From Photobacterium sanctipauli (GTDB lineage: Bacteria > Pseudomonadota > Gammaproteobacteria > Enterobacterales > Vibrionaceae), in assembly GCF_003026495.1 (NCBI RefSeq), contig NZ_PYMA01000002.1, forward strand, positions 310,001 to 374,000: a stretch of DNA of 64,000 bases, read 5' to 3'. Below the pieces are notes generated by a model, which was given only the letters and a program-made list of their open reading frames with translations, was not told the DNA's origin and ran no database searches. Position 1 is the first letter of the stretch. Each line of letters opens with the position of its first letter. This document shows positions 42,465 to 50,896 of this stretch, in pieces. Both the position numbers and the translations under genes were made by a program.

Positions 42465-43574
42465 ATGATAAATAAAAACAACCTTGGCAAAACGCTTCAA
42501 AGCCTCAAAGAGGAGTTATCAAGCAAAGTGCTTGAGAACAAAGAGTTGGCAAAAGAAAAAGTGACTCAACTTTTTGAGCAAGGGGTTATACCGCCTCAGG
42601 GGGAAGCTTTCCAGGCAGTGCTCAATGGTGCCATTGGTGACTACCTCGAGAAGAAAAACAGCCGACTTGCGCTAAAAATGGTATTTACTGATCAAAGCCA
42701 AACGCTCAGTGAAATGCCATCGGTTTTATGCTCGCAATTGCCAGGGGCGACAGGTCGAATCGTGCTTTGTGTACACGGATGGTGCATGGCAGACAAGGGG
42801 TGGTCACGTAAAGACCAAGATATGGGACAAGCGTTTGCTAGCTCCGGTTACACTCCGGTATACCTCTTCTACAATACGGGCAAGCATATTTCACTTAATG
42901 GCGAAGAGTTTGCCTATCGGTTGGAGAAGTTGATCCAAGCTTGGCCATGCAAAGTGACAGAGTTGGTGATAATTGGCCACAGTATGGGCGGGTTGGTCAC
43001 TCGAAGTGCTTGCCATTATGCCGCAGAAAACCAACTTGGTTGGTTGTCGGTTTTACGCACCTTTATAACGTTGGGTACACCGCATAATGGTGCGCCACTG
43101 GCTAAGCTTGCCTGTTGGATAGACGACCATGTCGCCAATATCCCGCAGCTTAAATTTCTTCATAAAATTGGAGAGATCCGAAGTAGCGGTACCAAAGATT
43201 TGAGCAAGGGCTACATCTTACATACCGACTGGCAGCAAGAGAACCAAATAGGAACTCAAGAAGCGGGACTGCCTATTTCTCGCCCTGCGTTACCTTGTCA
43301 CAGTGCTTGCTATGCAGTGGCAACCTGTTTAGGCAAGAACTTAAAAGACGAGAGTAATCGAAAGCTGGGGGATGGCTTAGTGCCCGTTAGCAGCGCCCTT
43401 GGTGAAAGCACGAAAGGCATTATGGCACTATCTTACCCTGATGATCACCGCTGGGTTGCAGGTGGGATTAATCACCTTGATTTACTCAACCACCCAAGAG
43501 TGTTTGCCAAGGTTAAAGAGTGGGTATTGCTGAATACCGTTGAGCAGCCTGCTGGTTATCTGACTTCAGATTAA
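42465..43574 (+). CDS. Alpha/beta-hydrolase, lipase-like
   Basis: A 369-residue cytoplasmic hydrolase with no signal peptide. After a helical N-terminus of about 90 residues, the alpha/beta-hydrolase core starts with IVLCVHGWCM and holds the nucleophile elbow GHSMGG with Ser173. FITLGTPHNGAP near 203 is the oxyanion/DUF676-type motif, DGLVPVSSALG near 303 supplies the Asp, and HLDLLNHP near 343 the His. These features match triacylglycerol lipase/PGAP1-like hydrolases. It could mobilise stored lipid made by the WS/DGAT (inference), though many such enzymes have unknown substrates. Confidence 0.82.
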   Translation: MINKNNLGKTLQSLKEELSSKVLENKELAKEKVTQLFEQGVIPPQGEAFQAVLNGAIGDYLEKKNSRLALKMVFTDQSQTLSEMPSVLCSQLPGATGRIVLCVHGWCMADKGWSRKDQDMGQAFASSGYTPVYLFYNTGKHISLNGEEFAYRLEKLIQAWPCKVTELVIIGHSMGGLVTRSACHYAAENQLGWLSVLRTFITLGTPHNGAPLAKLACWIDDHVANIPQLKFLHKIGEIRSSGTKDLSKGYILHTDWQQENQIGTQEAGLPISRPALPCHSACYAVATCLGKNLKDESNRKLGDGLVPVSSALGESTKGIMALSYPDDHRWVAGGINHLDLLNHPRVFAKVKEWVLLNTVEQPAGYLTSD

Positions 43575-43642
43575 CCCTATCTTTGAGTAAGTCATCTATT
43601 CACATAAGCCTCTTTAAATAGAGGTTTTCATATTCGCTTTTT

Positions 43643-43666
43643 CATATATAATGATTACCATATATA
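43643..43666. promoter_or_regulatory. ArsR-type operator before arsC-arsR
   Basis: CATATATA occurs at 43643-43650 and 43659-43666, giving TATATA-N10-TATATA, 17 bases before the ATG. The AT-rich imperfect dyad resembles sites bound by ArsR/SmtB repressors and the sites before the GAPDH gene. Confidence 0.6.
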
Positions 43667-43682
43667 GCGAACGGCGACTCAC

Positions 43683-44441
43683 ATGAAACGTATTCTGTTT
43701 TTATGCACCGGGAACTCTGCGCGCTCACAGTTGGCTGAAGCGGCGATGAGGCATATGGCTGGAAGCCAGTATCAGGTATTTAGTGCAGGTATGAAGCCTG
43801 AGCAAGTTGATCCTCGGGTCTACCGAGTGTTGGCTGAAGAAGGTATCAATAGCGATAATTTGCACAGTTTGTCGGCAGAAGATCTGCAAGATCAGCACTT
43901 TGATACAGTGATCACCCTTTGTGATAAAGCCAGCAACGAATGTGCATTATTCCCTGATTCGGATGCCTTGTTGCATTGGGACTTTAAGGATCCTAAGCCG
44001 CTGGCGGGTGATAAGCCATTTCGTGACACCTTGGAAGGGCTTAAAGCACGAATTAGTTTGTTTCTGATGCTGAACGGCACTGAGCAAAGTTCGGTTTTCG
44101 GTCCTGTTGAACTATTCAAGATCATGAGTGATCCGCTGAGGTTGCGTATCTTAATGCTTATCGAAGATGAGAAAGCATTAAGCGTGAGCGATCTTGTTGA
44201 AGTACTGGGGGTCAGCCAGCCTAAAGTATCTCGCCACTTGGCACTGCTACGTGATGGCGGGGTATTAGAAACCCAGCGTGAAGGCCTATGGGTTTTCTAT
44301 CGACTTTCTTCCCAGTTACCCGTTTGGGTGCAGCATACACTGGCAACCGTTAGAAACGGGAATCCAGGGATGATTAACAAAGAAAAGCTAAAATTAAGTC
44401 AGATCTCGGACCGAAGAAAACCAACCAAGTCATTAGCGTGA
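43683..44441 (+). CDS. Arsenate reductase ArsC fused to an ArsR repressor
   Basis: A 252-residue fusion. Residues 1-135 are a low-molecular-weight phosphatase-type ArsC: P-loop CTGNSAR with Cys8 and Arg14, and the redox pair Cys80 and Cys87 in TLCDKASNEC. This three-cysteine pattern is that of thioredoxin-coupled arsenate reductases. Residues about 140-225 are an ArsR winged helix (PVELFKIMSDPLRLRILMLI, LGVSQPKVSRHLALLRDGGVL). No CxC metal site of E. coli ArsR type is present in the HTH, so arsenite sensing must use other residues or the ArsC half. It is the first gene of the cluster and has an AT-rich dyad in its promoter, which fits autorepression. Confidence 0.92.
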   Translation: MKRILFLCTGNSARSQLAEAAMRHMAGSQYQVFSAGMKPEQVDPRVYRVLAEEGINSDNLHSLSAEDLQDQHFDTVITLCDKASNECALFPDSDALLHWDFKDPKPLAGDKPFRDTLEGLKARISLFLMLNGTEQSSVFGPVELFKIMSDPLRLRILMLIEDEKALSVSDLVEVLGVSQPKVSRHLALLRDGGVLETQREGLWVFYRLSSQLPVWVQHTLATVRNGNPGMINKEKLKLSQISDRRKPTKSLA

Positions 44442-44496
44442 TACTTGGTAGGGCTAGAATTTTAAGAGCAACATTTCAATATTACAGGTGCTATTT

Positions 44497-44991
44497 ATGT
44501 CAAACACACACCCATTTTGGACTCTACCCCTTGCTGACAGTGGTAAGCTGCTACTGACGCCTTGCCCTGGTACAAAAGAAGCGAGCCTTGAAGAGTCGCT
44601 TACTCAACTAAAGGAAGCGGGTGCGACTGCCGTATTCACAGCCCTTGAACCAACAGATCTGCCTGATGATGGCTTAACAAAGCTGGCAGAAGCCTGTCAG
44701 GCGATGGGGATGAAATGGTTCCACCTGCCAATTGAAGATGATTGTGCACCTGGCATGCAGTTTGATGCCAATTGGTCAGAAGCGAATAAAGCGGCACAAG
44801 CGCTGCTTGATAAAGGTGATGGCTTAGCTATTCATTGCATGGGCGGTTCTGGCCGTACTGGCTTGATTGCGGCTCGCATTATGCTTTCTCGTGGCGCTGA
44901 ACTGGAATCAACAATCAGTCAGATCCAGGCACTACGCCCTGGTGCTTTCACGCGCCAACCTCACATCGACTACATTCAGAATTATAAATAA
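44497..44991 (+). CDS. Dual-specificity-type protein phosphatase in the ars cluster
   Basis: A 164-residue cysteine-dependent phosphatase related to CDKN3/KAP-type dual-specificity phosphatases. The P-loop HCMGGSGRTG has Cys114 and Arg120 (Cx5R), and an upstream Asp-rich loop (IEDDCAPG) may supply the general acid. CAGGTG lies 6 bases before the ATG at 44497. It follows the ArsC-ArsR gene by 55 bases and ends in a terminator before the GAPDH promoter. Its substrate is unknown; in this setting a phospho- or arseno-ester of glycolytic type, or an arsenate-linked step, is possible (inference). Confidence 0.85.
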   Translation: MSNTHPFWTLPLADSGKLLLTPCPGTKEASLEESLTQLKEAGATAVFTALEPTDLPDDGLTKLAEACQAMGMKWFHLPIEDDCAPGMQFDANWSEANKAAQALLDKGDGLAIHCMGGSGRTGLIAARIMLSRGAELESTISQIQALRPGAFTRQPHIDYIQNYK

Positions 44992-45018
44992 TTCGATTGA
45001 AGCATTTTTAATGTATAG

Positions 45019-45043
45019 AACCCTACCTCGGTAGGGTTTTTTT
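45019..45043 (+). terminator. Terminator after the phosphatase gene
   Basis: AACCCTACC-TC-GGTAGGGTT with a T7 run. It splits the ars cluster into two transcripts. Confidence 0.93.
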
Positions 45044-45142
45044 ATGCCTGTCGCTTAGGTTGCTGTTAATGAAAATCAATAGGATAAAAAAAGATCGGCT
45101 TTTTTCTGAAAAAGATCTGGTAACTGACGTAGGCTATAGTTA

Positions 45143-45183
45143 ATATATGTGAAAAATCATATATACGAAAAATCGTATATAAA
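45143..45183. promoter_or_regulatory. Tandem ArsR-type palindromes before GAPDH
   Basis: TATATG-N8-CATATA at 45144-45163 adjoins ATATACGA-AAAA-TCGTATAT at 45161-45180. The two dyads overlap by three bases and lie 30-70 bases before the GAPDH start. They resemble the site before arsC-arsR. Confidence 0.7.
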
Positions 45184-45212
45184 CACAAAGTACACTCTGA
45201 GGATATTGTGTT

Positions 45213-46214
45213 ATGGCTATTAAAGTTGGTATTAACGGTTTTGGTCGCATTGGTCGTTTAGCACTTCGTGCTGCATTTGATTGGGAAGAAATTGAGTTTG
45301 TACAGATCAACGATGTGGCAGGTGATGCAAAAACGTTAGCGCACCTACTTGAGTTTGATTCGGTACAGGGCCGTTGGGATCACGCTGTTAGTGCTGATGG
45401 TGATTCAATGATCATTGGTGATACCGTGATCCGTTGTACAAAAGAGCGCGATATCGATGCTGTTGATTGGTCTGGCTGTGATGTTGTGCTGGAAGCAACC
45501 GGTGTACACCGTAAAGTTGAGTTATTGAACAAATACTTAGCACAAGGTGTGAAACGCGTGGTTGTTTCAGCACCAGTGAAAGAAGCCGATGTACTGAATG
45601 TCGTGGTTGGTGTGAACGACCACCTGTTTGATGCCGAAAAGCACAAGATTGTGACAGCCGCATCGTGTACGACTAACTGTATCGCCCCTGTGGTTAAAGT
45701 TATCCATGAAAAATTGGGCATCGAGCAATCTTCATTCACCACTATTCACGATTTGACTAACACCCAGACAATTCTTGATGCGCCTCATAAAGACCTACGC
45801 CGTGCACGTGCGTGTGGCATGAGTCTTATTCCAACGACTACAGGTTCTGCTACTGCTATCGTTGAGATCTTCCCAGAGCTTAAAGGCAAGATTAACGGCC
45901 ACGCTGTTCGCGTTCCACTAGCAAATGCGTCGCTTACTGACATCATCTTTGATGTAAGCCGTGATACAACGGCTGAAGAAGTTAACGCGCTGCTAAAAGA
46001 AGCGGCTGAAGGCGAACTGGCTGGTGTATTGGGCTTTGAAGACCGTCCTCTCGTATCTATCGATTACAAAGGCGATCAGCGTTCAACTATCGTTGATGCA
46101 CAATCAACCATGGTCGTGAATGACCGTATGGTAAAAGTCTACGCTTGGTATGATAACGAAATGGGCTACGCGACCCGTACATCAGAGTTGATCCGTAAGG
46201 TGGGTCTGGCTTAA
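45213..46214 (+). CDS. gap: Arsenic-associated glyceraldehyde-3-phosphate dehydrogenase
   Basis: A 333-residue GAPDH. Rossmann motif [10 protein letters not shown] at residues 7-16, catalytic Cys152 in ASCTTNC, and the C-terminal [16 protein letters not shown]. With arsenate in place of phosphate, GAPDH forms 1-arseno-3-phosphoglycerate. Genes of this type next to arsJ have been shown to give arsenate resistance together with it. The sequence gives no sign of inactivation. It has its own promoter region with two AT-rich dyads, so it is probably derepressed by arsenic through the ArsC-ArsR fusion. Confidence 0.94.
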   Translation: MAIKVGINGFGRIGRLALRAAFDWEEIEFVQINDVAGDAKTLAHLLEFDSVQGRWDHAVSADGDSMIIGDTVIRCTKERDIDAVDWSGCDVVLEATGVHRKVELLNKYLAQGVKRVVVSAPVKEADVLNVVVGVNDHLFDAEKHKIVTAASCTTNCIAPVVKVIHEKLGIEQSSFTTIHDLTNTQTILDAPHKDLRRARACGMSLIPTTTGSATAIVEIFPELKGKINGHAVRVPLANASLTDIIFDVSRDTTAEEVNALLKEAAEGELAGVLGFEDRPLVSIDYKGDQRSTIVDAQSTMVVNDRMVKVYAWYDNEMGYATRTSELIRKVGLA

Positions 46215-46241
46215 ACCCGCCGCATCATTTCTGTAAGTAAC

Positions 46242-46273
46242 TAAGGCTCGGTGCAAATAAGTGCTGAGCCTTA
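46242..46273 (+). repeat. Hairpin between gap and arsJ
   Basis: TAAGGCTC and GAGCCTTA form an 8-bp stem around a 16-base loop. No T-run, so it is more likely an mRNA stability element than a terminator. Confidence 0.5.
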
Positions 46274-46301
46274 CAAATTAAGATAGTAGTGAGCATTTGT
46301 C

Positions 46302-47534
46302 ATGATTAAGGCATTCTCTAATCTTTCCAAAGACGTTCGTCAGTACGCGCTAGTCACCTTCAATTATTGGAATTTTACCATCACTGATGGCGCGCTCCGT
46401 ATGCTGGTGGTATTGCACTTCCATCAACTCGGCTACTCTTCATTACAAATAGCTTCGTTATTTTTATTCTATGAATTCTTCGGTGTGGTCACGAACTTGG
46501 TGGGTGGCTGGCTTGGTGCCAAGCTTGGCTTAAACCGCACAATGAATGTTGGCCTAGGCATGCAAGTTGTCGCATTATTAATGCTGGCAGTGCCGACAGC
46601 CTACTTGACTGTGCCATGGGTGATGTTGGCGCAAGCGCTCTCGGGCATCGCAAAAGACTTGAACAAGATGAGTGCGAAAAGTGCCATCAAGACCCTTGTA
46701 CCCAATGATCAACAAGGTGCGCTATATAAGTGGATTGCCATTCTCACCGGATCGAAAAATGCACTTAAAGGCGCGGGCTTCTTTATTGGTGGCTTGTTAT
46801 TGGCGGTTGTGGGCTTCCAAGGTGCCGTTGTTGCAATGGCGACAGTACTGCTTGTTGTGTTGGGCATGAGTTTGGTCTGGCTCGACAAAGACATGGGTAA
46901 AGCAAAACAAAAGATTAAATTTTCCCAGATTTTCTCGAAAAGCAGCAGCATCAATATATTGTCTGCGGCTCGAATGTTCTTGTTTGGCGCACGTGATGTT
47001 TGGTTTGTTGTGGCGCTGCCATTGTATCTTAGCCAAGTGTTCGATTGGGATCATACGGCAGTAGGTGGCTTCCTTGCGACTTGGGTTATTGCTTACGGCT
47101 TCGTGCAGGGCGTTGCACCTAAAATCACCGGCAAAGCCAAAGGTGTTGTACCTGATGGAAAATCGGCAATGGGTTGGGCGGGTTTATTGGCGATAGTCAC
47201 GGCCATGGTGGCGGTGGGTGTGCAAATGTCATGGCAGCCAGAAATTACTATTGTGGTTGGTCTTCTGATCTTTGGTGCGGTGTTTGCGGTAAACTCATCA
47301 TTGCATTCATACCTTATCGTAAGTTATGCCAAAGATGATGGGGTATCGCTGGATGTTGGCTTCTACTACATGGCAAATGCAATGGGGCGCTTGATTGGTA
47401 CCATCCTATCGGGACTTGTCTATCAAATTGCGGGCCTTGAAGCATGCTTGTGGATTTCATTTGTATTCCTTGCAATGACCACCTTGATATCTTTGTGGTT
47501 GCCAGCCCACCCGAAAACGCAGGCAGCTGGCTAG
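46302..47534 (+). CDS. arsJ: Organoarsenical efflux permease ArsJ
   Basis: A 410-residue MFS permease that exports 1-arseno-3-phosphoglycerate, which then breaks down to arsenate outside. Landmarks of ArsJ are VTFNYWNFTITDGALRMLVVLHFHQLG at the N-terminus, SGIAKDLNKMSAKSAIKTLVP near residue 115, and GSKNALKGAGFFIGG near 150. Twelve helices are evident. It follows gap by 87 bases with an intervening hairpin, the standard gap-arsJ pair. The ATG has only a weak ribosome site. Confidence 0.95.
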   Translation: MIKAFSNLSKDVRQYALVTFNYWNFTITDGALRMLVVLHFHQLGYSSLQIASLFLFYEFFGVVTNLVGGWLGAKLGLNRTMNVGLGMQVVALLMLAVPTAYLTVPWVMLAQALSGIAKDLNKMSAKSAIKTLVPNDQQGALYKWIAILTGSKNALKGAGFFIGGLLLAVVGFQGAVVAMATVLLVVLGMSLVWLDKDMGKAKQKIKFSQIFSKSSSINILSAARMFLFGARDVWFVVALPLYLSQVFDWDHTAVGGFLATWVIAYGFVQGVAPKITGKAKGVVPDGKSAMGWAGLLAIVTAMVAVGVQMSWQPEITIVVGLLIFGAVFAVNSSLHSYLIVSYAKDDGVSLDVGFYYMANAMGRLIGTILSGLVYQIAGLEACLWISFVFLAMTTLISLWLPAHPKTQAAG

Positions 47535-47600
47535 CAAGAGAGCTAGCCTGAGACCCTGCGTAGTTATACTATACGGCCTTCAATGATTCTGGAGAGAGAA

Positions 47601-48248
47601 ATGCAGGCCGTTTGTTTTGATTTTGATGGTACGTTGGTGGATTCTGAGGTTTTCCATGCAGGAAACTGGAGTGAATACCTAGGATCGCTCGGCGTAGATT
47701 TTTCCGCTGCGGACTTTCTTCGTGAATATGCCGGTGTGCCCTGGGTGAAGGTCGCAACGGCGCTGGTGCAACAATTTTCGCTTTCTGTAGAAGCGGCGGT
47801 TATTGTCACAGACATGGAGCAATTAACCCATAAAGCCATTCTTGAGAAAGGGATCCCTGCCAAAGAAGGGGCGGTAGATCTCTTAAAGCACCTACATGGT
47901 GAGCTACCATTGGCTGTTGTGACAGGTGCACCAAGAGTTTATGTCGAAGGCATACTTGCCCATTACGGTTGGTTAGATTATTTCGACCATGTGTTTTGTG
48001 GTGAAGACGTAAAGCAAAACAAGCCTGCTCCCGATATTTATCAACTCGCTTGCCATACATTGGGATTGGCCTCGAGCCAAGTTGTTGCAATTGAAGATAG
48101 TTTAACCGGCGCACAATCGGCAAACTCTGCAGGCCTGAGGCTGGTTGTTGTCAATGATATTCACCCTGTTGGTGAAAGCCTTACCCCTTACTGCTATCGA
48201 ACCTTAAAGGACGCGTATTCAGAGCAAACTGATTGGTTGGTAGCATAA
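47601..48248 (+). CDS. HAD-superfamily phosphatase, beta-phosphoglucomutase-like subfamily
   Basis: A 215-residue HAD hydrolase of the Gph/PGMB type. Motif I is CFDFDGTLVDSE (nucleophile Asp at residue 7), motif II VVTGAPR near 110, motif III lysine in KQNKPAPDIYQ near 142, and motif IV AIEDSLTGAQSA near 165. The helical cap lies between motifs I and II. GGAG is 6 bases ahead of the ATG at 47601. It lies 66 bases after arsJ without a terminator in between, so it may be transcribed with the arsenic genes. Its substrate is probably a small sugar or other phosphate. Confidence 0.85.
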   Translation: MQAVCFDFDGTLVDSEVFHAGNWSEYLGSLGVDFSAADFLREYAGVPWVKVATALVQQFSLSVEAAVIVTDMEQLTHKAILEKGIPAKEGAVDLLKHLHGELPLAVVTGAPRVYVEGILAHYGWLDYFDHVFCGEDVKQNKPAPDIYQLACHTLGLASSQVVAIEDSLTGAQSANSAGLRLVVVNDIHPVGESLTPYCYRTLKDAYSEQTDWLVA

Positions 48249-48266
48249 TTTTTCGGACATATAATG

Positions 48267-48317
48267 CCTTTACTATGCGATTTTATCGATCGACAGCAAG
48301 ATCAGTTATAGTAAAGG
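48267..48317 (+). repeat. 10-bp inverted repeat in a leader
   Basis: CCTTTACTAT (48267-48276) pairs with ATAGTAAAGG (48308-48317) across a 31-base loop, just upstream of the small acidic protein gene. It may be a weak terminator or leader hairpin. Confidence 0.5.
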
Positions 48318-48350
48318 GAGATGAACATACCTGTAATTGAGTGGTAGCTG

Positions 48351-48617
48351 ATGGATAACGAAGACATCATGACCGGCGATATGCTAGTCGAAACAGTGAA
48401 AAACCAATTGGAAGAAGGCAATCCCATCAAGGTGAAAGAAACGCTGATGAGATTGATGATGACTGGTACACCTCGTGATGAAGCTATCGAAATGATTGCT
48501 TGCGCACTTTCTATCGAGGTATTTGACGTGGCCAAGAATGATGGCTCATTCGATCTTAAGCGCTATACCGAGAACCTGAATTCACTACCGGATATGCCTT
48601 GGGATTACGAAGACTAA
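48351..48617 (+). CDS. Small acidic protein, function unknown (88 aa)
   Basis: An 88-residue, mostly helical, acidic protein: DNEDIMTGDMLVETVKNQLE, then KVKETLMRLMMTGTPRDEAIEMIACALSIEVFDVAKN, and a Pro/Trp/Asp-ending tail (SLPDMPWDYED). I do not recognise a named family, but the composition is that of a soluble conserved protein. The ribosome site GGTAG is modest. It stands alone, ending in a good terminator at 48656. An 8-codon frame (48321-48347) ends just before its ATG and could couple to it. Confidence 0.75.
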   Translation: MDNEDIMTGDMLVETVKNQLEEGNPIKVKETLMRLMMTGTPRDEAIEMIACALSIEVFDVAKNDGSFDLKRYTENLNSLPDMPWDYED

Positions 48618-48655
48618 CTATCACTCCCGACCACTAGCTGTGAAGCGCATCAAAT

Positions 48656-48679
48656 AAAAGCCACCTCGGTGGCTTTTTT
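48656..48679 (+). terminator. Intrinsic terminator
   Basis: AAAGCCAC-CTCG-GTGGCTTT followed by T4. It ends the 88-residue protein gene. Confidence 0.92.
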
Positions 48680-49143
48680 GTTGTCTGTAATTTAACAGAG
48701 TGTTTCAGTTTTCCTTGTTTTATACCGCTAATGTTAATTGTGAGTGCGTCGCTTTTCCTTGTATAAAACACCACGCCAACCAGCTTGATTTAGTGTTTTA
48801 TGCTGGATTGTATGAGCTGACTCACGTTTTATTTACCGTAAGCGCTGTTTTTTTCAAAGCCTTGTCACAATATCGAGCTTTACTGGTAGGTTTTAAGTCT
48901 GGTCTTTGGTGGTTTTGTGGTCTTTATCACTATATTTTAAGCTTAAAGGTAAAATTCATTGCTAGTTATTGGTCTAAAGGTGGTATTTTCTTGTGTGACG
49001 AAGTTCAAAAACGGATTATTGTGCTACAGCAGAATAATAAACTAGTGGTATTTGTTGGTTTATAGTTAAAAAACGGTCACACATTCCATTCTTTTTTCAT
49101 TATTGTGTACCTAACTTCTAAACAAGGCAGCAAGGAAACAAAA
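48680..49143. other. Long leader region of ald, 464 bases
   Basis: A T-rich region between the terminator and alanine dehydrogenase. A 121-codon plus-strand frame (48700-49065) has no ribosome site and low-complexity hydrophobic content, so I do not call it. A perfect 9-bp inverted repeat, ATAAAACAC (48763-48771) with GTGTTTTAT (48793-48801), overlaps a second possible CCAGC/GCTGG stem. I see no match to known riboswitch cores. Confidence 0.45.
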
Positions 49144-50259
49144 ATGATTATTGGTGTACCTAAGGAAATTAAAGTTCACGAGTACCGCGTAGGTATGGTT
49201 CCAGCATCAGTTAACGAAGCAGTTGCTCACGGCCATACTGTTTATGTAGAAACTAACGCAGGTGCAGGTATTGGCTTTAGTGATCAAGATTACATCGATG
49301 CAGGTGCTAAGATCTTGCCAACAGCCGAAGCGGTTTTCGCTGAGTCTGAGATGATTGTTAAAGTGAAAGAGCCACAAGCGGTTGAGCGTGCGATGCTACG
49401 TGAAGGCCAAATTCTATTCACTTACCTACACCTTGCGCCGGACCCAGAGCAAACGCATGACCTGATCAACAGCAAAGCTGTATGTATCGCTTACGAAACA
49501 GTGACTGATGACCATGGCCGTTTACCACTTCTAGCGCCAATGTCTGAAGTGGCGGGTCGTATGTCAATCCAGGCTGGTGCATTCGCGCTAGAGAAGTCAA
49601 AAGGCGGCCGCGGCATGCTATTGGCAGGTGTTCCAGGTGTTGAGCCTGCGAAAGTGGTTATCATCGGTGGTGGTGTAGTGGGTGCTAACGCAGCTCAGAT
49701 GGCTGTGGGTATGCGTGCCAATGTTGTCGTGCTTGACCGTAACATTGATGTGCTGCGTAGCCTTGATGTTCAATTCGGTGGTGACGTACAGTGCGTATTC
49801 TCAACCAAAGATGCTATCGAAAAACACGTACTTGAAGCTGACCTTGTTATCGGTGGTGTATTGGTGGCTGGTGCAGCAGCGCCTAAGCTAGTAACTGCTG
49901 AAATGATCAAGAAGATGAAGCCTGGTGCTGCAATTGTTGATGTTGCAATCGACCAAGGTGGTTGTGTTGAGACTTCACATGCAACAACTCACAGCGAGCC
50001 AACTTACATTGTTGATGACGTTGTTCACTACTGTGTTGCGAACATGCCAGGTGCGGTTGCACGTACTTCAACGTTTGCGCTAAACAACGTGACACTGCCT
50101 TACATTCTGAAGCTAGCTGACAAAGGCTACAAAGCTGCGCTAGAAGAGGATAAGCACCTACTTAACGGCCTAAACGTTTACCGTGGTCAGGTTACATGTG
50201 AGGAAGTTTCCGAAGCGCTGGATCTACCATATATCGCACCCGCTCAAGCTATCGCTTAA
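49144..50259 (+). CDS. ald: Alanine dehydrogenase
   Basis: A 371-residue NAD-dependent L-alanine dehydrogenase, interconverting alanine with pyruvate and ammonia. The N-terminus [20 protein letters not shown] is diagnostic, substrate residues lie in VKVKEPQ (Lys75 region) and FTYLHLAPD (His96 region), and the NAD site is [20 protein letters not shown] near 170. The C-terminal [21 protein letters not shown] is also typical. AAGGA is 7 bases before the ATG. Strong codon bias suggests high expression. It is monocistronic, with a terminator at 50283. Confidence 0.97.
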   Translation: MIIGVPKEIKVHEYRVGMVPASVNEAVAHGHTVYVETNAGAGIGFSDQDYIDAGAKILPTAEAVFAESEMIVKVKEPQAVERAMLREGQILFTYLHLAPDPEQTHDLINSKAVCIAYETVTDDHGRLPLLAPMSEVAGRMSIQAGAFALEKSKGGRGMLLAGVPGVEPAKVVIIGGGVVGANAAQMAVGMRANVVVLDRNIDVLRSLDVQFGGDVQCVFSTKDAIEKHVLEADLVIGGVLVAGAAAPKLVTAEMIKKMKPGAAIVDVAIDQGGCVETSHATTHSEPTYIVDDVVHYCVANMPGAVARTSTFALNNVTLPYILKLADKGYKAALEEDKHLLNGLNVYRGQVTCEEVSEALDLPYIAPAQAIA

Positions 50260-50282
50260 TTTCGGAAAATCCCAACCTTTTC

Positions 50283-50310
50283 AAATCCCTGCCTAGGCGG
50301 GGATTTTTTT
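50283..50310 (+). terminator. Terminator after ald
   Basis: AAATCCCTGCC and GGCGGGGATTT pair over 11 bases (one G-U) and are followed by T4. Confidence 0.9.
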
Positions 50311-50460
50311 GCCTGCGGGCAGCATCGGCCAGTCCTTGTATAGGGCGAAATCGTAGCAACTAGGCCCAGACACATTCTCATTAGGAAAACCCTAGTTGAT
50401 TTAGGACCGCTGGATCTTTTTAAACACAACCTTGTCTACAAGCTTATAAATTATCGCTGA

Positions 50461-50490
50461 ATTTGTACCTTGAAGTAGCTTGGGTATATG
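50461..50490 (-). repeat. Dispersed intergenic repeat, copy 3 (inverted)
   Basis: On the minus strand it reads CATATACCCAAGCTACTTCA followed by AGGTAC, matching the copies at 3195 and 18111. Confidence 0.6.
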
Positions 50491-50805
50491 TTATTAAAAT
50501 TATTAATCGCTTATTGAATATCTAAAAGGAACAATTACTTACGAAGGGGGTAAATACGTTGGCTAGGCGTTTATGAATGAGCGGTATGTTTACTCATTAG
50601 AATATATATAAACTTAACGCATTGAAGTTGAAGCTATTTAGTGAAATAAGTAATTTTTTAATTTACATATAGGTACACTTAATTAGTCAGGTAATGATTA
50701 TACTAACCTACATAAATACGTGATCTGTCCTACTGGTTAAAATCGCTGTTCTCTAGGTTTGAATTGTTGTTATTACAGCAAGGGAAGGGTAATAGTATAG
50801 ATATA

Positions 50806-50853
50806 AAAAAACAGTGATAAGGCTTATTTAAATAAAGCTATATCACTGTTTTT
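50806..50853 (-). terminator. Terminator after the L,D-transpeptidase gene
   Basis: AAAAACAGTGATA and TATCACTGTTTTT pair over 13 bases, with a smaller AT-rich stem inside. On the minus strand it ends in a T-run. Confidence 0.85.
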
Positions 50854-50896
50854 GATAATCAATTTAGGGGGAGAGGTACAATCTCGACTGCCGATA

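Larger units (their letters stand above)
50260..50896. other. Intergenic region, 637 bases
   Basis: Holds the ald terminator, an inverted copy of the dispersed repeat (50461-50490) and the terminator of the L,D-transpeptidase gene. The middle is AT-rich with no credible ORF. Confidence 0.5.

Noticed and set aside
48700..49065. 121-codon plus-strand frame before ald
   Set aside because: No ribosome site, biased towards Phe/Leu/Val by T-rich DNA, no recognisable domain.
48680..49143. Glycine riboswitch upstream of ald
   Set aside because: No recognisable glycine aptamer core found by eye.
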